Positions 16,124-24,200 of a DNA stretch of 64,000 nt are shown here, piece by piece; positions within the stretch are counted from its first letter, which is position 1, and the number at the start of each line of letters is the position of its first letter. Made by a program: the position numbers and the translations under genes. The stretch comes from Cytobacillus suaedae (lineage in GTDB: Bacteria; Bacillota; Bacilli; Bacillales; Bacillaceae_L): positions 2,622,001 through 2,686,000 of the forward strand of contig CP063163.1 in assembly GCA_014960805.1 (NCBI GenBank), given 5' to 3'. The notes under the pieces were generated by a model. The model ran no database searches. It worked only from the letters and a program-made list of their open reading frames with translations, and was not told the origin of the DNA.

Positions 16124-16456
16124 TTACCGAACTAAAAAAATCACTAAGGAAACAGCAGCACCACCAAGTGTTACCACTACCGACCCTAATAATAATGGAT
16201 TCAATTCAATACTATAATTTTCTGTCTTCATATTATCATAACCAAGAGTTCGCCCTAGTGTGATAAATGCACTATGATTTGTTTTCTTTTCATATACGTC
16301 ACCTTTACTTGAAAAGAAAAAAACAATTGCACACGTTAATGCACCAAACATAAATACAGCATCGTAAAATGCTAAGTTAAACATAGGAGATAAGAAGTAA
16401 AATATAACTAGTTGAATGACCACAATAACAGTTGTACTTAATAAAAATCGAAACAT
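16124..16456 (-). CDS. Three-helix membrane protein
   Basis: 110 residues with helices at the N-terminus (FLLSTTVIVVIQLVIFYFL), middle (YDAVFMFGALTCAIVFFF) and C-terminus (LLLGSVVVTLGGAAVSLVIF). The central loop (GDVYEKKTNHSAFITLGRTLGYD) is probably cytoplasmic. ATG 16456 lies 7 nt after GAGGAG; an ATG eight codons upstream precedes that site. Function unknown. Confidence 0.6.
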   Translation of the reverse strand: MFRFLLSTTVIVVIQLVIFYFLSPMFNLAFYDAVFMFGALTCAIVFFFSSKGDVYEKKTNHSAFITLGRTLGYDNMKTENYSIELNPLLLGSVVVTLGGAAVSLVIFLVR

Positions 16457-16612
16457 TGTTTCACTCCTCTTCAATGCCAAAAAAAGTTATGTAAAAAAGA
16501 CACACTATAATGATTTAATACGAAAAATTTAATAATAGGTTTCAAAATAATGGATTTAATTTCCCAATTTAACCCTTCCCTTTATCCCAGTTCATTTTCT
16601 CCTCCACAAAAT

Positions 16613-16647
16613 TGAAAATGGTACTACTCCTTCACGGAACAGTACCA
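16613..16647 (-). terminator. Hairpin terminator of the methyltransferase gene at 16673
   Basis: TGGTACT (16619-16625) pairs with AGTACCA (16641-16647), extended by further pairs on the loop side. On the minus strand it is followed by TTTTC. It is a weak but well-placed terminator. Confidence 0.55.
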
Positions 16648-16672
16648 CGCTAGCTGTATGGAAAACAGTCAT

Positions 16673-17374
16673 CTAATTATTAATTTGCATTAAACCCGCC
16701 CATAAGAAGTCTTCTCCGAATAGATAATCTGATTGAATAATCTTATTCATTCTTCTAAATTCAATAATAGTAAAATCTTCATTAAATATCTCTTTTAATC
16801 TTTCTTCCGTATAACCAATGCCGCCTTTTAGACTTCTTTCCGTATAAATATCCCAATCAGATGTAGCTAGAGCACCTTCTGTATTAAAGCAAACAATTCC
16901 AAAATGACCTCCTTTCTTAAGTGCTTTCTTTAGTATCTCCAGATAGGTCAAACGACGATGAGGTGCTATGTGATGGAACATTCCACAATCATATATAAAA
17001 TCATACGAATGAGGCACAAACTCAAATTCAAAAAGAGAAACACATTGAAAATCTATTTCTACTTCATTTTTATTAGCTCTCTCTTTAGCCCACTGAATTG
17101 CATTTTCAGAAATATCTAATGCAGTTACATTACATCCTTTCTGTGCCATGTAAATTGCGTTTCTTCCTGGACCAGAACCTATTTCCAATACCTTTTTGGG
17201 AGCAAGTCCTTTATTGAAGTAATCAACTAAATTCTCATCAGGTCCCATAACCTTAAAGAATGGAATATTCTTCGATCTGTCATCATAAAAGCTATCCCAG
17301 AATTCTCTTGGGTCCCTTAAAAAATCATCCAACATCACTAATAGGTTTTCATAATTTAATATTTTCTTCTCCAT
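16673..17374 (-). CDS. Class I SAM-dependent methyltransferase (TehB-like)
   Basis: 233 residues with SAM-binding motif VLEIGSGPGRNAIYMAQKG, then VTALDISENAIQWAKERA and DFIYDCGMFHHIAPHRRL. The order and the FHH segment are those of the TehB/thiopurine-type methyltransferase branch. The N-terminal RDPREFWDSFYDDRSKNIPFF is common in these proteins. Substrate not identifiable from context. Confidence 0.8.
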   Translation of the reverse strand: MEKKILNYENLLVMLDDFLRDPREFWDSFYDDRSKNIPFFKVMGPDENLVDYFNKGLAPKKVLEIGSGPGRNAIYMAQKGCNVTALDISENAIQWAKERANKNEVEIDFQCVSLFEFEFVPHSYDFIYDCGMFHHIAPHRRLTYLEILKKALKKGGHFGIVCFNTEGALATSDWDIYTERSLKGGIGYTEERLKEIFNEDFTIIEFRRMNKIIQSDYLFGEDFLWAGLMQINN

Positions 17375-17739
17375 AGTAAATCCCTCCCAAATAGCCCTAT
17401 TTCTATTTTACTAAAACCTTGCAGAAAACTTGTTACAGCAACGTTAAAATACGTTTATATTGAAGAATCACAAAAGGGGTTACCAGTAGTTTAAATGGGT
17501 TTAAAAGGTTATATATTTGCTAGAATTCACTTTAAAAATACGCATTAATACTAAACCATTACTTTCCAGAGGAAGCGTTTTAATAGCTCCTATATCATTA
17601 TAGGAATCAATAGGTTACTCATAAGACCAATCAATCTCGTAATAATTGTAAACACAATGTAATATTGCTCTTCGAATATATGACTTAAATAAACATTCAA
17701 TCTTCCTTTTCAAGTTTAGCAGCATTGATATATGTATTT
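17375..17739. other. Non-coding stretch next to decayed DNA
   Basis: No plausible gene or repeat was seen in this A+T-rich segment. With the fragment at 17740-17857 it separates the methyltransferase from the more G+C-rich ABC transporter pair and may be the remains of deleted genes. Confidence 0.45.
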
Positions 17740-17857
17740 TTATTCTCCTGTCATATAACCATTAACTTTATTAGCTTTGGCATAAACAAGTATCATTAGT
17801 GTCCCCACAACAACATGCTCGCTCTATATTTTAGGAAAGAAACAGAGGATACTTTTT
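17740..17857 (-). pseudogene. Fragment of a lipoprotein gene related to the one at 10168
   Basis: The minus strand encodes EHVVVGTLMILVYAKANKVNGYMTGE and a stop at 17740, which aligns without gaps to the last 26 residues of the lipoprotein at 10168 (ENTVVGTPIVLV, then RVIGYMPGD). Upstream, after a one-base frame shift, SSVSFLKYR aligns with FSVSFEDKE. The rest of the gene is missing. Confidence 0.55.
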
Positions 17858-17896
17858 GGAGGCATAGAAGTAACTTTTTCAATTTGATTTTCATAT

Positions 17897-17936
17897 AAAA
17901 AAAGGATAATTAGTCCTTATAAAGACTAATTATCCT
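17897..17936 (-). terminator. Strong terminator of the ABC transporter operon
   Basis: A perfect 13-bp stem, AGGATAATTAGTC (17903-17915) with GACTAATTATCCT (17924-17936). On the minus strand it is followed by seven T, 24 bp past the permease stop. Confidence 0.85.
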
Positions 17937-17959
17937 AACAAGTTATTAAAATTTCTGAT

Positions 17960-18913
17960 TTAGCTTGCTACATCTCTACGTGTAAAAAGGAGCCAAGAAA
18001 TCAGGTTGAATACGATGAAATAGACGGCGAGCACTCCCATGGAAAAGTACAATGTCATTCCTTCTTGGAAGGGTTGCCCGGTCAGGTACTGGGTGAGATC
18101 GGTGTTAGCGAATAATAGATACTTGCTCCAATCAAACCTTTGAAGTACCTCTAAAATAATATTGCCTGCAAACAAGGCTCCGATTGAAAAACCAATTGCC
18201 ATCGCACTACTACGGAAGGCGGACGAGATCATGAAGGCCATGGTTACATACATGACGGTTGATATACCGTTGAGCAAATATGTTTTCCACAAGTTCAGAA
18301 CCATATTGCTTTCGACTATTTGTCCTTCTGCAGTTATACTGATTAAAGGAAGATCTATGTGCCCAAATCCGTATAATATTCCGTTGACCACGATGGATAT
18401 GACAAACAGAGTGAGTAACAATAAAATACTAAACAACAGAAATGCGATATACTTAGAGACAAGAATCTTGACCCGGTTGGCTGGCCTGATTAACAGCAGT
18501 TTGATTGTTCCAGTCGAGAATTCACCTGCAAGACTATCACCCGCTATGATGATGGTGAAAATGGTAATCACGATCATCATACTGGCTGAACCGTTTACGC
18601 CATCCCACATTGTGCCTTCCGTTGAGCGAATATTCTGCTCCAGGTGATAGTCGTTGACAGCAATCTGCTGCTCATAAAACGTTCGGTCTTCTTCATCCAG
18701 CTTGGGATTCTTAAGAATTTCACTCCATTGCTTATTTTCCTGTTCCAGTTTTGTCTCCCAGCCTTCTTCTTGCACTTTTTTCCCATCGGTATGCCATTCA
18801 ATGAAATTGACAAAAAGTACAAAAGCAACCATAAGTCCAACCATAATCCACGTACGTAGCCTCCGGTATATTTTCATGTTTTCATTGAGTACTAGATTAA
18901 CCAATTTGTCCAC
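17960..18913 (-). CDS. ABC-2 type transporter permease
   Basis: 317 residues. A first transmembrane helix (WIMVGLMVAFVLFVNFIEW) is followed by a large extracytoplasmic loop of about 90 charged residues and then five more helices (for example ASMMIVITIFTIIIAGDSLAG and LFSILLLLTLFVISIVVNGI). The sequence AGEFSTGTIKLLLIRPANR is the conserved ABC-2 coupling region of BcrB/NosY-like exporters. The gene overlaps its ATPase by 17 bp. The pair probably exports a drug, antimicrobial peptide or lipid-linked substrate. The region is visibly more G+C-rich than its surroundings. Confidence 0.8.
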   Translation of the reverse strand: MDKLVNLVLNENMKIYRRLRTWIMVGLMVAFVLFVNFIEWHTDGKKVQEEGWETKLEQENKQWSEILKNPKLDEEDRTFYEQQIAVNDYHLEQNIRSTEGTMWDGVNGSASMMIVITIFTIIIAGDSLAGEFSTGTIKLLLIRPANRVKILVSKYIAFLLFSILLLLTLFVISIVVNGILYGFGHIDLPLISITAEGQIVESNMVLNLWKTYLLNGISTVMYVTMAFMISSAFRSSAMAIGFSIGALFAGNIILEVLQRFDWSKYLLFANTDLTQYLTGQPFQEGMTLYFSMGVLAVYFIVFNLISWLLFTRRDVAS

Positions 18914-19826
18914 CCTCCGTAATTTCTAAGAATCGATCTTCTAGCGACTGGTTCATCACCCGGACTCCATATATGCGTATATTGTTCTGCATTAATCCTA
19001 CTAGAATGTCCGGGATTTTTTCCTCCTCGGTGAAAACCTTGATAAGCCCCTCATCAGTAAGTACGGCCTCTCTCACACCATCCATTTCATTAATAATCAC
19101 CAACGCCTGTTCCAGCGGTTGCACTTGCATAAGATATGCTTGATCTTGGTCGTTTTTAGTAATATGCTGAATTGGCATAACGTCGACTAACTTTCCTCGC
19201 TGTAGAATGGCGACCCTGTCACACATGAGCTCCATCTCAGACAACAGATGGCTAGAGACAACAACGGTGATTCCTTCCGTACGGGTTAAATACTGTAAAT
19301 AATCACGAAGCTCACGAATCCCAGCCGGGTCAAGACCGTTTGTCGGCTCATCGAGAATCAGAAGCGATGGCCGATGCAACAGTGCTTGGGCTACTCCTAA
19401 ACGCTGGCGCATACCAAGTGAATACTTTTTAACTTTGTCATGGATGCGGTTTTCCAGTTTAACCAGTGACACCACTTCATCAATACGTTCCTTAGTTACA
19501 CCTGGCACCATGCGTGCGTAATGAACAAGGTTTTGGTAACCAGTAAGATACTTGTACATTTCAGGACTTTCTACGATTGCGCCAACGTGGCGAATTGCTT
19601 GTTCGAATTCGGTCTTAATATTTTTACCCTTAATTAGAATTTGACCCTTGGTAATCGACATTAGTCCAACAATCATGCGAATAGTAGTTGTTTTCCCTGC
19701 TCCGTTTGGACCAAGGAAGCCGAAAATTTCCCCTTGCGGTACGTCAAACGTAAGGTCATCAACGATGGTAGTCCGACCAATCCGTTTGGTTACATTACTC
19801 AAGCTGATGATAGGTTCGTTCTTCAT
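18897..19826 (-). CDS. ABC transporter ATP-binding protein (BcrA-like)
   Basis: 309 residues. Walker A GPNGAGKTT (39-47), signature YSLGMRQRLGVAQALL, Walker B SLLILDEPTNGLDP and the switch His in VVVSSHLL are all intact. The C-terminal 80 residues form the extra domain common in CcmA/BcrA-type ATPases of ABC-2 exporters. It is the first gene of the operon, with AGGAGG before its ATG. G+C content exceeds that of flanking genes, suggesting acquisition together with the permease. Confidence 0.85.
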   Translation of the reverse strand: MKNEPIISLSNVTKRIGRTTIVDDLTFDVPQGEIFGFLGPNGAGKTTTIRMIVGLMSITKGQILIKGKNIKTEFEQAIRHVGAIVESPEMYKYLTGYQNLVHYARMVPGVTKERIDEVVSLVKLENRIHDKVKKYSLGMRQRLGVAQALLHRPSLLILDEPTNGLDPAGIRELRDYLQYLTRTEGITVVVSSHLLSEMELMCDRVAILQRGKLVDVMPIQHITKNDQDQAYLMQVQPLEQALVIINEMDGVREAVLTDEGLIKVFTEEEKIPDILVGLMQNNIRIYGVRVMNQSLEDRFLEITEGGQIG

Positions 19827-20390
19827 ATATTTCCTCCTTATGATGGAATTAACATTATAAAACTATAATAATTGCATTTTACAATACATTGAATCTATGG
19901 GAAAAACTAGACTAATTATAATTTCGATATCTACTAGACTTGTTATATCTCTTAGCACTGCGAATTCTTAAATACTTTAATACATCACCAAATTGAGACA
20001 AAGCCATACGAGAGATTCGAACAACCACTACCCGCGATTCTCGTTCAGAAAAAGCTCCTCACTGATTTATTATCTTTTTGAAATTTAACATATTATTTAT
20101 TGTTTTGCAATAAATTTTTATTAATATATGTATATATATTATTAATTCTTGCATAACTTTTATTGTGAAATAATATAAAAAAGCATTCCTAACACAATAG
20201 AAATGATTTAATAAAACTAAAAAGCTACTTAATTTATAGGTGTTTGTCGTCTCATCACACCGAAGATTTTGGCATGCTGTTAAGATGTGCTAAATGGTAA
20301 GCTATGAACCAATCTAGGATTCGTGATAAGAAAGAGTACAAAAACAATTAGATGGAGAAACTCGTCATTATTTATACGCTTAAATGGTAT
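19827..20390. other. Intergenic gap, A+T-rich, nothing identified
   Basis: About 560 bp hold the presumed promoter of the ABC operon and a very A+T-rich core around 20090-20160. A short segment near 20003-20045 has inverted CGAGA/TCTCG ends but no complete RNA gene. No coding remnant could be supported. Confidence 0.45.
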
Positions 20391-20942
20391 TTACAACTTA
20401 GAATTTAGTACATAATTGATAAATTCTGTTTTTGCTTTAGTATACTCTTCTCTATCATTCTTGTATTTAGTTGATAATTCCTTTTTTAAAATAGTGTATT
20501 GATTCACAAGTTGCTGACTATTTAGTAATAGATCACGAAATAGTAACTGTTTATCCCAACGTTCTTCTCCTTCAAGCATTATGTGTAGATGCGCCACCCT
20601 TTTACCATCTATGACTTTTACAAAGAACCTTTGCCAAGGTCGATTGTCTAAGTGGGGAGGTACAAAATGCCAGTCATAATTAGCTAAAACGGAAGCAATT
20701 GTATTAGTTTTTTGAAATGTATCAGTTTTAGCCATCAAATCAATTATTGGTTTCGCTGCTAGATTTGGTATAGAAGTACTACCATAATGTTGAATATCAT
20801 TTATTCCGTATTTAGAGAGAAGACTCAGCAGTTTTTCTATTTCCTGTTCACCAATGGCTAACCAATTAGGATTTGCTTCGACTATTTCTATTTTCTCATT
20901 AGCCCAAACAGGGTAGGATTGTTCTTCAGGGATATCATTCAT
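20391..20942 (-). CDS. GrpB (UPF0157) family protein
   Basis: 183 residues with the family signature HYGSTSIPNLAAKPIIDLM, preceded by EIVEANPNWLAIGEQEI and followed by RPWQRFFVKV and HLHIMLEG. GrpB proteins have a nucleotidyltransferase-like fold; some are fused to dephospho-CoA kinase, but the reaction is unknown. GAGGAGT precedes the ATG. Monocistronic. Confidence 0.85.
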   Translation of the reverse strand: MNDIPEEQSYPVWANEKIEIVEANPNWLAIGEQEIEKLLSLLSKYGINDIQHYGSTSIPNLAAKPIIDLMAKTDTFQKTNTIASVLANYDWHFVPPHLDNRPWQRFFVKVIDGKRVAHLHIMLEGEERWDKQLLFRDLLLNSQQLVNQYTILKKELSTKYKNDREEYTKAKTEFINYVLNSKL

Positions 20943-21130
20943 AGTTCTTTACTCCTCGAATTTTAGTATATCTGTCTGTCTTATTAGTTTCTTAAGTCTC
21001 GTTACTTTAATAGAACTTTTTTTACAGAATTAACTTATAAAGTAACGTTACTGCGAGCAAAAAAAGTGCCTGGGATCAATTAGATACCAAGCGGTTCACT
21101 ACTTGTATGCTTAACATCAGTATTCAACTG

Positions 21131-22186
21131 TTATTCAAAAATTTCTTGCAGGATGGAATCTTCGTTCACTATTTTTATCGCTTTTTCCCGATACCTTTCT
21201 TCGTGTATGTAAGTATACCGATCTGGTTTAATAGAAGGACTCATTATGATGGCTTCACAGAACTCTTCTTTTTTTAACCCTAACGTTTTAACATAATCAA
21301 AGAAACCTGTTCGTGTAAAAACTTTTTCCATTCGCATGGATCTATGTTCCTGGACATGTGACATGATGTATGTAGCTATACCGACTTGAATACCATGCAT
21401 TTGCGGTCTCGATGAAATGATATCAAGGCTATGAGATATAAGGTGTTCTGAACCACTTATTGGGGAACTGTTTCCACTAATTACGGTCGATATGCCTCCC
21501 ATCGTTAGAGAACTTACTAATTCTTTTAAAAGAAGCTCATTTTTAATGTCCTCCATGGGTGTTCGAATAAAGCTATTCACCGCTTTTTTACTGAGCATAT
21601 AAGCAAAGGCGTTAACCGTGCTGACCTCATGTTTTTGTTCAAAATCCCAATCATATAATGCGGTTATATTAGACATTAAGTCTCCAATACCTGCTAAGAG
21701 GAAGCGTTCAGGAGCATTACGAATTATATCAAGGTCAACAATAATTCCATAAGGAACTTTTGCTGGAACAGTTGTTTTCTTCCCCTCAATATGTAACGAG
21801 CAGTTACTACTTGCAAAGCCATCATTTGAAGGGGCTGTTGGAATACTAATAAATGGGCTTCTCCTTAAAAACGCAATGTACTTTCCATAATCTACAACCG
21901 TTCCTCCACCAATAGAAATAACAACATCGTAACGGTCCAAGGAAAACCCAAGTGTAACTAGATCATGAATATCAAGCGAATCTGACAACTTAACACATTT
22001 CAACTTTAAGGTTGATAAATTGTGTTCAATCTGTTGTTTTAAAGATGTATAAGAATAGTCATCGAATAGGATAACAGCAGATGTAAAAGGGTGTTTTTTT
22101 AAAATCTGATCAATTCTTGTAAGAATTCCAGACCCAATCTCAAGTATAGCTGGAATGTGGATGTTTGTTACTTGGTTCCCAACCAT
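21131..22186 (-). CDS. Glycerol-1-phosphate dehydrogenase-like enzyme
   Basis: 351 residues of the Fe/Zn-dependent polyol dehydrogenase fold. VISIGGGTVVDYGKYIAF binds NAD(P); FISIPTAPSNDGFASS is the conserved substrate loop of sn-glycerol-1-phosphate dehydrogenases (EgsA/AraM). Asp in GIGDLMSN and the His of SGSEHLISHSLD and PQMHGIQVG are the likely metal ligands. Such enzymes reduce dihydroxyacetone phosphate to glycerol-1-phosphate. Its ATG overlaps the stop of the upstream phosphatase gene by one base, implying tight coupling. A different ketose phosphate substrate is possible. Confidence 0.8.
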   Translation of the reverse strand: MVGNQVTNIHIPAILEIGSGILTRIDQILKKHPFTSAVILFDDYSYTSLKQQIEHNLSTLKLKCVKLSDSLDIHDLVTLGFSLDRYDVVISIGGGTVVDYGKYIAFLRRSPFISIPTAPSNDGFASSNCSLHIEGKKTTVPAKVPYGIIVDLDIIRNAPERFLLAGIGDLMSNITALYDWDFEQKHEVSTVNAFAYMLSKKAVNSFIRTPMEDIKNELLLKELVSSLTMGGISTVISGNSSPISGSEHLISHSLDIISSRPQMHGIQVGIATYIMSHVQEHRSMRMEKVFTRTGFFDYVKTLGLKKEEFCEAIIMSPSIKPDRYTYIHEERYREKAIKIVNEDSILQEIFE

Positions 22187-22836
22187 TAGGAGAGCACCCC
22201 TTTAGCTTTTAAATCTTGTTCAATTTCTTCAAATGTTTGAACAGGTACAAAGTTAATACCTTTTTCTCGTAATAATCCCTGCAGGGCATCCTTTGCATAG
22301 GTTACATCTGCATATTGTGCTGGGTGGGAGTCTGGCTCACTATCCCCGGCAAAATAAAGAGTATCATATTTTTCCTTTAACTCAAGAATGACTTTGGACT
22401 TGTCAATCCCGTATCTTTCCGAGTAGTGGGGGTGCTTTTTATCAATCTTCATATGGATATTCCTTTCATGAAAGTATCCTTCGTTAGAAAATACCTTAAC
22501 ATCTTTGATACCATATTTTTGTAAGATCTGATAAATATAATAATCCGTACCCGCACTCAAAATATAAAAATCTCCGCCCTGATTCTGTACATGTTTTATA
22601 AATGTCGGTACGTACTCATCAATTGGGATAGTAAGGATGTCGCGTAAAATTTGCTCTTCTTCCTGATCAATTGAGGTAAAAACATCACTAAGGAACTCAA
22701 TATCTAAAAGTTCTTCGTTTTTCCATTGTTTATATCGTTCTTCTCCTTCTGGATAATAACGATTCATCACCATCTTATAGAAATCTTCCTTTGAAATCGT
22801 ACCATCAAAATCCGAGACAAAAGCCCACTTTTTCAT
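22186..22836 (-). CDS. HAD-IB family phosphatase (MtnX-like)
   Basis: 216 residues. Motif I FVSDFDGTISKED (Asp9, Asp11), motif II YILSAGTDYYI and the acidic motif TLYFAGDSEPDSHPA are those of MtnX/phosphoserine-phosphatase-like HAD enzymes. No methionine salvage genes are nearby, so a role in that pathway is not indicated. The coupled dehydrogenase suggests it acts on the substrate or product of that enzyme. ATG 22836 follows GGAGG by 7 nt; an upstream TTG is part of that site. Confidence 0.8.
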   Translation of the reverse strand: MKKWAFVSDFDGTISKEDFYKMVMNRYYPEGEERYKQWKNEELLDIEFLSDVFTSIDQEEEQILRDILTIPIDEYVPTFIKHVQNQGGDFYILSAGTDYYIYQILQKYGIKDVKVFSNEGYFHERNIHMKIDKKHPHYSERYGIDKSKVILELKEKYDTLYFAGDSEPDSHPAQYADVTYAKDALQGLLREKGINFVPVQTFEEIEQDLKAKGVLS

Positions 22837-23015
22837 TAATGAAACCTCCAAGTTAATTCATCTATCTTAATTTAATATTATCTTTAACTTATATTTATCT
22901 CATTAACCTCAGATTGTATTGATGAAGATACAATTTTAGAACCAGAATACATTTTAGATTAGTTCTTGAATTAAAGGGTTTAAATCTTACTTCTTTTGTA
23001 AGATAAATGTTAGCT

Positions 23016-23327
23016 TTACCAATTAAAAACAAACATAAAAACAAAAGCGAGTAGAAAAACACCAACAAAAAATTCGATATAATATGATTTTCTTATTTCT
23101 GATTTGTTTTTTCGTTCATAACTTTTCCATCCAATTAACAAACCAACAAACATTCCAACAATCCCTAAACGAAGGATTGATACTATGTATTCAAATATAG
23201 GTGTGTAAGTAGTCACAGTTCCACCATTGCCAAGTCGTGAAACATCCTTATAATCGACCAATAGAATGGCAATAGCCAATCCAAACACAAAACCGTAAAT
23301 TCCGGTTTTTCTAATGGCTTTTTCCAT
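23016..23327 (-). CDS. Three-helix membrane protein
   Basis: 103 residues with helices YGFVFGLAIAILLVDY, LRLGIVGMFVGLLIGW and FFVGVFLLAFVFMFVF and a charged loop between the last two. No family recognised. AGGAGGGG precedes the ATG. Monocistronic, function unknown. Confidence 0.6.
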   Translation of the reverse strand: MEKAIRKTGIYGFVFGLAIAILLVDYKDVSRLGNGGTVTTYTPIFEYIVSILRLGIVGMFVGLLIGWKSYERKNKSEIRKSYYIEFFVGVFLLAFVFMFVFNW

Positions 23328-23600
23328 AAAACCCCTCCTTTATCCTCTATCTCAATTTTAAAGATTTCTAAGTTTTATTCTAGCCTGTCTCCTTACTTCA
23401 ACAAGTATAACAACAAGTCCTGCTTGGTAGGGGTTGTTCTTAATTAAAAACGTGCAAGTAATATTAAGATGATCACACATAACTTTATGAGGATAGTTAA
23501 AAATAAGATAAAGATTTTATGACACGTTTCGCGAACTATAGAAAAAAAACTTGCGTTAGTTATTCTAATTAACAGTATGTACCTCATACTTATTTGAAAG

Positions 23601-24068
23601 TTGTGGTCAACATTGCTTTACTTGATAATTTCATCTTTTATTTTCACAATACTTACCATACTGGTACCTAAAAGATTGACCAAGATTGAATTATACGCAT
23701 CCACTTTTTCCTCTCTTTACTTACAATTAGTAGTGGATGTGTATTTGCACTTGAAATTGAAATGGTATTATTATTTAAAAGAAGATGTAATCGAATGGTC
23801 AGCTATATGTCTGATACCGATATTTATTGGAGTGAATATTTTATTTTTAAACTTCTTTCCATTTAATAAAAGGAAATCAGTACAATTTCTTTACATAACT
23901 ATTTGTGTATTAATTTCAATTATTTATGAATTCTTCGCCAGAAAGTTCGGTATGATACTCTATAATGAATGGAAACTATGGTATTCTGCCCTTAGTTATT
24001 TCTTGTTATTTCCGTTGTTAGTACTTAACCTTAAGTACATTAGACATCTGATTAATAAAAATGAGTAG
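23601..24068 (+). CDS. Multi-pass membrane protein, CBO0543-like
   Basis: 155 residues starting at TTG with only a weak ribosome site. Five hydrophobic segments alternate with short loops; YASTFSSLYLQLVVDVYLHLK, KWYYYLKEDVIEW and RKFGMILYNEWKLWYS recall the CBO0543 family of Firmicutes membrane proteins. No function is known for that family. Followed by two hairpins, the second a good terminator. Confidence 0.6.
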   Translation: MWSTLLYLIISSFIFTILTILVPKRLTKIELYASTFSSLYLQLVVDVYLHLKLKWYYYLKEDVIEWSAICLIPIFIGVNILFLNFFPFNKRKSVQFLYITICVLISIIYEFFARKFGMILYNEWKLWYSALSYFLLFPLLVLNLKYIRHLINKNE

Positions 24069-24104
24069 GAGTCTGGTTCTACTCATCAGCTTTAACGACT
24101 TATA

Positions 24105-24135
24105 GCCATACTTCTTTCAAGAAGTATGGCCTTTT
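24105..24135 (+). terminator. Intrinsic terminator after the CBO0543-like gene
   Basis: GCCATACTTCTT (24105-24116) pairs perfectly with AAGAAGTATGGC (24119-24130), followed by CTTTTAA. Confidence 0.8.
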
Positions 24136-24200
24136 AATATTTCACCGAAGTGGCTAAAGAGATTTATTGTACTATAAGCTCTGACCTAAATGACCTGCTT

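Noticed and set aside
16580-16612. Ribosome-site-like GGAGGAG followed by ATG and an 8-codon frame
   Set aside because: Frame closes at once; at most a gene remnant.
20003-20045. tRNA-like T-arm (GTTCGAATC on the minus strand)
   Set aside because: No acceptor stem, D-arm or anticodon arm can be built around it.
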